DNA of 64,000 bases from Faecalibacterium duncaniae (GTDB lineage Bacteria; Bacillota; Clostridia; Oscillospirales; Ruminococcaceae), in the NCBI RefSeq assembly GCF_010509575.1, contig NZ_CP048437.1:2666001-2730000 (forward strand), given 5' to 3'. The notes below the pieces were generated by a model that was not told the origin of the DNA, did not search any database, and saw only the letters and a list, made by a program, of their open reading frames with translations. Made by a program: the position numbers and the translations under genes. This document shows, piece by piece, positions 58,808 to 64,000 of the stretch. How positions within the stretch are numbered: the first letter of the stretch is position 1; each line of letters begins with the position of its first letter.

Positions 58808-60129
58808 TACTTATTGCCTCCTTTTTTGATTTCACCAAGGTAGAACGCCTTTGCCAGGCCCATCATCTGGGTGCAGGGGCGCTTTGCCGGGCAGACAAAA
58901 GTGCAGGAGCCGCAGTTGAAGCAGTAATCAACATGCAGCTTGCCCAGCTCCTGAACGTCGCGGGCAGCGTAAGCCTGGTTGACCTCCACGGGCTCCAGAC
59001 CCATGGGGCAGTACTCCACGCAGCGGCCGCAGCGGATGCAGGGGTTGACCTGCGGGGGCTCTGCAGCAGCGGCGCTGAGCATGATCAGGCCGGAGGTGGT
59101 CTTAGTGGTGGGGTAGCTCAGGTTCTCCACAGCGGGGCCCATCATGGCACCGCCGGCAACCACCTTGCCCAGCTCCACGCCGCCCTTGATGCCGGCAGCG
59201 TTCAGAACATCCTCGTAGGCAGTGCCCACGGGAACGATCAGGTTCTGGGGCTTTGCGCAGGCATCGCCATCCACGGTGATGCAGCGGCTGACCACCGGCA
59301 TACCGGTAGCCAGGTACTTGCCCAGGGTAGAAACAGAGGTCACGTTCATCACGATGGCACCTGCATCTGCGGGCAGACCGCCGTGCGGAACCTCGCGGCC
59401 CAGGCACTTCTCGATCAGGATCAGCTCTGCGCCGGTGCCGTAAACACTGGGCAGTGCCTTGACCTCGATGGCGGGCTTGTCTTTGGTCTTCTGGGTCAAC
59501 AGCTCGATGCACTCGGGCTTGTTGTTCTCAATGCCGATGATGCACTTCGGGATGCCGGTATACTTCAGCACGGCCTCGATGCCGCGGACGATATCATCGC
59601 TGCAGTTCAGCATCTCCTGCGTGTCGCTGGTCAGCCAGACTTCACACTCGGAAGCGTTGATGAGCAGGGTGTCCACGGTCTGCTTGGGCTGCAGCTTGAC
59701 ATCGGTCGGGAAGCCTGCGCCGCCCAGACCCACCAGGCCGCACTCACGCACGGCTGCCAGGAAGCTGGCCTTGTCGGTGACCTCGGGTGCCTTCACGGCA
59801 GGGTCCACGGTCTGCTTGCCATCGGTCTTGATGACAACAGAGTCGCACATCCGGCCATTGGAGAGACGGAAGGGTTCCACAGCGGCCACAGTACCAGAAA
59901 CACTGGAGTGGATATTTGCAGAGACGAAACCGCCTGCTTCACCGATCTTGGTGCCAACAAACACTTCGTCGCCCTTTTTGACCAGGGCTTTCGCCGGAGC
60001 GCCGATGTGCTGGCTCATCAGGATGCGTACCTGCGCGGGCAGAGGCATCGGAACTGGTTTGCTTGCAGCGGTTGCCTTGTCATGCGGCGTATGCGCGCCA
60101 AGCGCCGCACGTTTCAGCTTGTTCAACAT
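58807..60129 (-). CDS. rnfC: Rnf complex subunit C (NADH-binding side)
   Basis: A 440-aa protein. Start at 60129 with GGGGGA upstream; the longer frame lacks a ribosome site. N-terminal RnfC barrel: PAQVRILMSQHIGAPAKALVKKGDEVFVGTKIGEAGGFVSANIHSS. NADH/FMN domain with GLVGLGGAGFPTDVKLQP (about 132-149). Two 4Fe-4S sites: CIRCGRCVEYCPMGLEP and CFNCGSCTFVCPAKRPC. RnfC passes electrons to NAD+. First gene of the operon; the whole complex couples ferredoxin:NAD+ reduction to Na+ or H+ export. Confidence 0.96.
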   Translation of the reverse strand: MLNKLKRAALGAHTPHDKATAASKPVPMPLPAQVRILMSQHIGAPAKALVKKGDEVFVGTKIGEAGGFVSANIHSSVSGTVAAVEPFRLSNGRMCDSVVIKTDGKQTVDPAVKAPEVTDKASFLAAVRECGLVGLGGAGFPTDVKLQPKQTVDTLLINASECEVWLTSDTQEMLNCSDDIVRGIEAVLKYTGIPKCIIGIENNKPECIELLTQKTKDKPAIEVKALPSVYGTGAELILIEKCLGREVPHGGLPADAGAIVMNVTSVSTLGKYLATGMPVVSRCITVDGDACAKPQNLIVPVGTAYEDVLNAAGIKGGVELGKVVAGGAMMGPAVENLSYPTTKTTSGLIMLSAAAAEPPQVNPCIRCGRCVEYCPMGLEPVEVNQAYAARDVQELGKLHVDYCFNCGSCTFVCPAKRPCTQMMGLAKAFYLGEIKKGGNK

Positions 60130-60216
60130 GGAATAAATCCCCCATTCTGCTTGAATTGCCACCCCTGCCCTCATGCGGGCGCACTGCGGCAGGGACAGCA
60201 GCTGCTTAACACAGTT

Positions 60217-60245
60217 ATTGTATCATTTTACAGCCGGAAGTTCAA
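60217..60245 (-). promoter_or_regulatory. Promoter of the rnf operon
   Basis: TTGAAC (60245-60240), 17-base spacer, TACAAT (60222-60217) on the minus strand; leader of about 85 bases to rnfC. Confidence 0.75.
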
Positions 60246-60366
60246 CGACAACAGCACCAAAATGATGCAATTTCCTCAATTTTCTTTGCCATTTTTAACG
60301 ATTAGTCGTATCTAACCAATTGTTTTTTTATTAACAACCACCAACTTCACGCAACTTTACTACCGT

Positions 60367-60395
60367 TTGCCTTTCTACCGGGATTATGGTATACT
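60367..60395 (+). promoter_or_regulatory. Promoter of the 41-aa membrane peptide
   Basis: TTGCCT (60367-60372), 17-base spacer, TATACT (60390-60395). Confidence 0.75.
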
Positions 60396-60474
60396 GTTGC
60401 TAATGACCCTGCGGAACGTCCCCTGCTCCGCATTTGAACGACCGGGCCATGCCCGCCAAGGAGGATCGGATACC

Positions 60475-60600
60475 ATGAAAGTTCTCAAAGCTCTGCTTGC
60501 CATCTTCACGTTCTTAGCCGCCGCACTCACCTGCACGCTTCTCTTTGTGCAGGACAGAAACGCCCCCCACTATATTAAGATCTACGAGAACGAGCAGTAA
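60475..60600 (+). CDS. 41-aa single-span membrane peptide
   Basis: ATG 60475 sits 9 bases after AAGGAGGA, the best kind of ribosome site. Residues 1-24 form one membrane segment (VLKALLAIFTFLAAALTCTLLFV), followed by a short polar tail (QDRNAPHYIKIYENEQ). It has its own promoter and a very strong terminator, so it is very likely a real gene despite its size. Function unknown; it diverges from rnfC, whose promoter is about 120 bases away. Confidence 0.75.
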   Translation: MKVLKALLAIFTFLAAALTCTLLFVQDRNAPHYIKIYENEQ

Positions 60601-60617
60601 GCGGTTTCTCTGACAGA

Positions 60618-60665
60618 CAAGATCCCCCGGAAAGCGGCCCGCGCCGCCCTCCGGGGGATCTTTAT
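60618..60665 (+). terminator. Terminator of the 41-aa peptide gene
   Basis: AAGATCCCCCGGA / TCCGGGGGATCTT with a GC-rich inner stem (GCGGCCCGCGCCGC), followed by TTT. Confidence 0.9.
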
Positions 60666-60699
60666 GCTTTATGGTTTTTTCCTCTGTATCGGGGAACGC

Positions 60700-61206
60700 T
60701 CAGTTCACGTCGAACAGGCAGACCGCCTGATAGACAGTGCCGTTAGAAGTGGGAACGTATGCAACGCCGATCTTTTCTGCTAAGTTGAATGCACTGGTAT
60801 CTTTGAACAGCGAATCATACTTGAAGCTGGTCTTGGAAGCGGGGTTATAATCACTGGTGATGGGACGGTAATCTTTGGTCATGCCAACCACAATCTTCAC
60901 ACTGCCCAGTTCAGCAGTGATCTTACGGTAATTTTCCCAGTAGGTCGTGTTATTGATCTTGTTATTGGTATACTCCAGCCAGTTCTCCAGCAGAGCCTTC
61001 GTCACTGCGCTGTACTTTGCACTGTACTCAACCTGGCCCAGACCCTTATTGGCAGCCATGTTATTCACGGTCATCACCACTTCGGGAGTACCGTCCTCCG
61101 GCATTATGCTATCCGGGTCGGTGGTGCCACCGTCGCAGGCGGTCAGCATTGCCAGTGCCAGAACACCGGCCAGAACAAGTGCCAGAACTTTTTTGAAACG
61201 CTTCAT
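60700..61206 (-). CDS. Small lipoprotein of unknown function
   Basis: A 168-aa protein; GGAGGCA precedes ATG 61206. Signal peptide with lipobox LTAC (Cys about residue 24) followed by DGGTTDPDS, so it is lipid-anchored outside. The mature part (TPEVVMTVNNMAANKGLGQVEYSAKYSAVTKALLENWLEYTNN ... KIVVGMTKDYRPITSDYNP) has no motif I know. Ends in CLFDVN. Last gene of the minus-strand run from the glycosyltransferase. Confidence 0.85.
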   Translation of the reverse strand: MKRFKKVLALVLAGVLALAMLTACDGGTTDPDSIMPEDGTPEVVMTVNNMAANKGLGQVEYSAKYSAVTKALLENWLEYTNNKINNTTYWENYRKITAELGSVKIVVGMTKDYRPITSDYNPASKTSFKYDSLFKDTSAFNLAEKIGVAYVPTSNGTVYQAVCLFDVN

Positions 61207-61228
61207 TGCAATGCCTCCTTGATTTTAT

Positions 61229-61765
61229 TTAATCGTTATCTTCACACCCGAGCAGGAATCTTATGTAGGCAAAGGTGCGCTCCTGCCCCAGATCCCGGAC
61301 CATCAGCAGCAGCTTTTCCAGCAGTGCCCTTGTTTCGGGATGGAGCAGATAGTGATCCCTGCTCTTTTCATAATACTGCCACGGGGATGCGTCGGTGTAC
61401 TTGTCGCCCAGATAGATCTGGCTGGCCGCCACGCGGTCGCAGACCATCTCGCAGACATAGCGCAGGGGCATTTTCATGCCGCCCAGGCCGGATTTGTTGG
61501 TTGTGTAGTCGATCCAGTATTCCAGATGGTGCTTGTTGCGGCCCTTATGGTGGAGCCATGCCGAGGAATAGCCCCGGGCGGCGCGCTCTGCCTCGTTGGG
61601 GCTGTGGTCGCCCTGATAGTAGATGCAGCCCGGGATGAACTCGGTGGGGCTGTACTTGCTCAGGTCATGGGTCAGGCCCTGCTGATAAAGGCCGCATTCA
61701 AAGCAATACTTCATCACCAGCAGTTTATGCCGGGTGATGGTCTCAAAGTGTCCCTTGATGTTCAT
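61229..61765 (-). CDS. DUF5662-family protein
   Basis: A 178-aa protein; its ATG overlaps the glycosyltransferase stop by 4 bases, and GGGGAGG lies upstream. Conserved features: HKLLVMKYCFECGLYQQGLTHDLSKYSPTEF (residues 13-43), AWLHHKGRNKHHLEYWIDY (about 69-87) and CEMVCDRVAASQIY. The spaced His/Asp residues (HDLSKY, HHKGRNKHH) look like a metal-binding helical bundle of the HD-like kind, but no activity is established. Its coupling to a glycosyltransferase suggests co-expression only. Confidence 0.85.
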   Translation of the reverse strand: MNIKGHFETITRHKLLVMKYCFECGLYQQGLTHDLSKYSPTEFIPGCIYYQGDHSPNEAERAARGYSSAWLHHKGRNKHHLEYWIDYTTNKSGLGGMKMPLRYVCEMVCDRVAASQIYLGDKYTDASPWQYYEKSRDHYLLHPETRALLEKLLLMVRDLGQERTFAYIRFLLGCEDND

Positions 61766-63651
61766 TGGAGGGTACCTCCCCGGAATCTTACCGTTACCCT
61801 GCCCTCTTTCAACCTGCGCAGATCGTCGTTCTCCGAAAAATCCTCCCGGTCGCGGGTCAGGTTGGGGTTGTAGTAGGGGTCATCCAGAATGTTTTCCTTG
61901 CCGTGGATGGTGTAGAGCCGCTGCTGCTCCGCCGCAAAGCGGGCCGCCTTAACGGGGTCTTTTTCATCCCCGCCCCGGCTCTTGCTCTCATAGTGAATGA
62001 GCTCGGCGTAGGGGGTCCAGGCAATGCGGTAGCCTGCATCCCGCACCCGCAGGCAGAAGTCCACATCGTTGAAGGCCACGGCGAACTGCTCGTCCAGCCC
62101 GTGCATCTCGTCATAGACGGCGGTCTTTACCAGCAGGCAGGCACCGGTCACACCGGAGAAGTCCTGCACGGTAGAGGTGCGGAACAGATAGCCGCTGCCG
62201 CCCTTCTTCTTATACTTGTGGCTGTGGCCCGCGTAGCCGCCCAGACCGGTCACGATCCCTGCGTGCTGGATGGTCTCATCCGGGTACCAGAGCATGGCAC
62301 CGCAGATCGCCGCACCGCCGGGGTGGGCACACTGCCGGAGCAGCTCCGTGAGCCAGTCGCCGTTTACCACTTCCACATCGTTGTTGAGCAGCAGCAGATA
62401 GTCGCCCTCTGCCGCTTTCCGGCCAAAGTTGTTGATGGCCGAGAAGTTGAAGCCCTTGTCCGGGTAGGTGACCACCTTCAGGCCGTCGTACCGCTGCCGG
62501 GCCTTCTCGTAATAGGCAAAGGTGGCCGGGTCTGTGGAGTTGTTCTCGATGACGATGACCTCGAACCGGTCCCAGGTGGTCTTTTTCCAGATGCTCTGCA
62601 GGCACTTTTCCAGATCCTCGGTGTGATCCTTGTTGGGGATGAGGATGCTCACCTTCGGCTCCCCCACAATGTCCCACCTGACCCGATAGGTGCTGGGGTA
62701 CAGGCCATCCTCTATGGTGCCGGTGCGGCCGGTGCGCTCCAGATGGTCGGCCAGCGCCTTCTTTGCCGCTTTGGCAACGTAGGGCTTGGCATCGGTGCCG
62801 CCGGAGGTCGAGCCTTCGTGCACCCGCCAGTAGTAGAGCACCTGCGGCACATGGGCCGCGCCGCCCACCTGCTCAATGAGCCGGAGGAAGAGGTCGTGAT
62901 CCTGACTGCCATCACATTCGGGGCGTTCCCCGCCCACCTGCTCGAACAGCTCCCGCCGGAACACGGCCAGATGGCAGATGTAGTTGCAGCAGAGCAGGTA
63001 ATCCGGGGCGTAATCGGGCTTGAAGTGGGCCACCAGCGGCTTTTCGATCTTTTTGGTAAAGAGAGCCTCGTCGCTGTACAGGAAGCCGTCCGGCTCCCCT
63101 GCCTCACGCAGCTGCCGGATCGCCTGACCCATGGTGTACATGGCGTGGGGCGCAAGGATGTCATCGTGGTCGGCCAGCGCCAGATATTCCCCCGATGCCA
63201 GTTCAGCGGCGGCGTTGGTATTGGCCGCAATGCCCTTGTTTTCGATCTTTTTGTATACGATGTGTTGATATTTTGCCTGATATTCCCTTACGATATCCCC
63301 CACACTGCTGTGGGCGGCATCCGAGGCATCCGCCAGGCAGAGCTCACCATTGGGGGCGGTCTGGTTCACAAAGGAATCCAGAAACTGCCGCAGAAACACC
63401 TCAGGAGTATTATACAACGGTGTCAACACGGAAATCGTCGAAAGTTGGCAGTTTTCAAAATTTTTTCCTGCCATTTCGGCTCTCTGGGCTTCCAGCACCT
63501 TTTTTGCGGGCAGGTAGCGGGCCTTTTTGCCAAAGCACCGCCGCCTGACAAAGCCCGCACCCCGGGCCAGCATGGTGCCCAGACCCTCGTCCTTTGTCAG
63601 CTGGACCGCATAGCCTGCCAGCTCTCTGGCACGTTTCAATCGCACATTCAT
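61762..63651 (-). CDS. Two-domain family 2 glycosyltransferase
   Basis: A 629-aa protein with two GT-A domains. The first (about residues 72-290): ISVLTPLYNTPEVFLRQFLDS, then ALADHDDILAP as the DxD site, and GSQDHDLFLRL. The second (about 330-590): VSILIPNKDHTEDLEKCLQSIW, then LLLLNNDVEVVNGDWL and FAVAFNDVDFCLRVRDAGY. No membrane segment. Such tandem enzymes extend rhamnan or teichoic-acid-like cell-wall glycans. It follows an ABC exporter ATPase by three bases, so polymer synthesis and export are linked. Confidence 0.93.
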   Translation of the reverse strand: MNVRLKRARELAGYAVQLTKDEGLGTMLARGAGFVRRRCFGKKARYLPAKKVLEAQRAEMAGKNFENCQLSTISVLTPLYNTPEVFLRQFLDSFVNQTAPNGELCLADASDAAHSSVGDIVREYQAKYQHIVYKKIENKGIAANTNAAAELASGEYLALADHDDILAPHAMYTMGQAIRQLREAGEPDGFLYSDEALFTKKIEKPLVAHFKPDYAPDYLLCCNYICHLAVFRRELFEQVGGERPECDGSQDHDLFLRLIEQVGGAAHVPQVLYYWRVHEGSTSGGTDAKPYVAKAAKKALADHLERTGRTGTIEDGLYPSTYRVRWDIVGEPKVSILIPNKDHTEDLEKCLQSIWKKTTWDRFEVIVIENNSTDPATFAYYEKARQRYDGLKVVTYPDKGFNFSAINNFGRKAAEGDYLLLLNNDVEVVNGDWLTELLRQCAHPGGAAICGAMLWYPDETIQHAGIVTGLGGYAGHSHKYKKKGGSGYLFRTSTVQDFSGVTGACLLVKTAVYDEMHGLDEQFAVAFNDVDFCLRVRDAGYRIAWTPYAELIHYESKSRGGDEKDPVKAARFAAEQQRLYTIHGKENILDDPYYNPNLTRDREDFSENDDLRRLKEGRVTVRFRGGTLQ

Positions 63652-63654
63652 GGC

Positions 63655-64000
63655 TCAGGCCTCGCCGCGCTGGGTGGCCTTGTAGGCCGCGCAGACTGTC
63701 TCAGTATCACCGTTCATTTTCAGGTGGCCGTGGCTCAGCCATGCCACCTTGCTGCACATCCGCTCGATCTGCTCGATGGAGTGGGACACCAGAATGACGG
63801 TGGTGCCGCCTGCCATCAGCTCCTTCATCCGTTTTTCGCATTTCTGCTGGAACAGGAAGTCGCCCACCGAGAGCACCTCGTCCGCGATCAGGATATCAGG
63901 CTTGGTGATGGTGGCAATGGCAAAGCCGATGCGGGCCACCATGCCGGAGGAGTAGTTTTTCAGCGGTACATCCAGAAAGTTCTGCAGCTCGCTGAACTCC
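63655..64000 (-). CDS. Polysaccharide ABC exporter ATPase (Wzt/TagH type), C-terminal part
   Basis: The gene runs off the window; 115 codons are seen. Signature NYSSGMVARIGFAIAT, Walker B DILIADEVLSVGD, and H-loop LVSHSIEQIERMCSKVAWL are those of the ABC-2 polysaccharide/teichoic-acid exporters. The preceding ELQNFLDVPLK is the usual lead-in. Ends TQRGEA without the extra sugar-binding domain of Wzt, so a short TagH/RfbE-like ATPase. Start and partner permease lie beyond 64,000. Confidence 0.93.
   Translation of the reverse strand, partial: EFSELQNFLDVPLKNYSSGMVARIGFAIATITKPDILIADEVLSVGDFLFQQKCEKRMKELMAGGTTVILVSHSIEQIERMCSKVAWLSHGHLKMNGDTETVCAAYKATQRGEA

Noticed and set aside
55054..60129. 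Na+-translocating NADH:quinone reductase (Nqr)
   Set aside because: The gene set has RnfB with ferredoxin-type clusters and RnfC with two 4Fe-4S sites, and no NqrF; it is Rnf.

Overview
The window looks like a chromosomal stretch from a GC-rich, low-complexity-envelope Firmicute of the Ruminococcaceae/Oscillospiraceae type, most plausibly Faecalibacterium or a close relative (inference). Reasons: strong Shine-Dalgarno sites and TTGACA-N17-TATAAT promoters, T-box leaders, a THF riboswitch on folT-folC, a DUF896 protein, LPXTG-like sortase substrates, a six-gene Rnf complex, and no outer-membrane genes. No rRNA, CRISPR array or insertion sequence was seen.

Layout. 1-2.7 kb: end of a purine permease, a small coiled-coil membrane protein, a gene-poor stretch, then a BASS-family transporter behind a T-box whose specifier reads ATC (Ile). 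2.8-5.5 kb: three genes or gene pairs (nucleoside phosphorylase, a RelE/Phd-type toxin-antitoxin pair, a GNAT acetyltransferase) lying downstream of tRNA-Val(CAC) and separated by direct repeats of the tRNA 3' flank. 5.6-8.8 kb: a FeoB-associated-type Cys-rich peptide, a phage-like divergent repressor switch, trmO and a LysR regulator. 8.8-15.7 kb: a minus-strand methionine block (metQ-metN-metI-metY-metA and a DmpA peptidase) behind a Met T-box. 15.7-21 kb: a second-type DnaK with an SseB/Sel1 protein, an XRE regulator and a secreted Big2 protein. 21-26.5 kb: a heterodimeric ABC exporter with a short LytTR-type two-component system. 26.5-31 kb: rubrerythrin with a PerR/Fur-like operator, a P-type-ATPase-like protein that has lost its catalytic motif, and rlmB. 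31-37 kb: class II aldolase, folC/folT, a Tat-exported alkaline phosphatase and a truncated PfkB kinase. 37-43 kb: MarR-controlled heterodimeric multidrug ABC exporter and an MFS carrier. 43-46.6 kb: queH, DUF896, purA, degV. 46.7-54.5 kb: a sortase-dependent pilus locus. 55-60.2 kb: rnfCDGEAB. 60.3-64 kb: a 41-aa membrane peptide, a lipoprotein, DUF5662, and the start of a cell-surface polysaccharide locus.

Two repeat systems stand out. One is a family of at least ten palindromic intergenic elements whose terminal arms match each other within each copy but vary between copies, and which start right at gene stop codons. The other is the tRNA-Val 3'-flank repeat that delimits the 2.8-5.4 kb islets. 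The most interesting protein-level oddities are the pseudo-P-type ATPase, the non-canonical PDxGVxLD sorting signals of the pilus proteins, and the orphan lysogeny-like switch.
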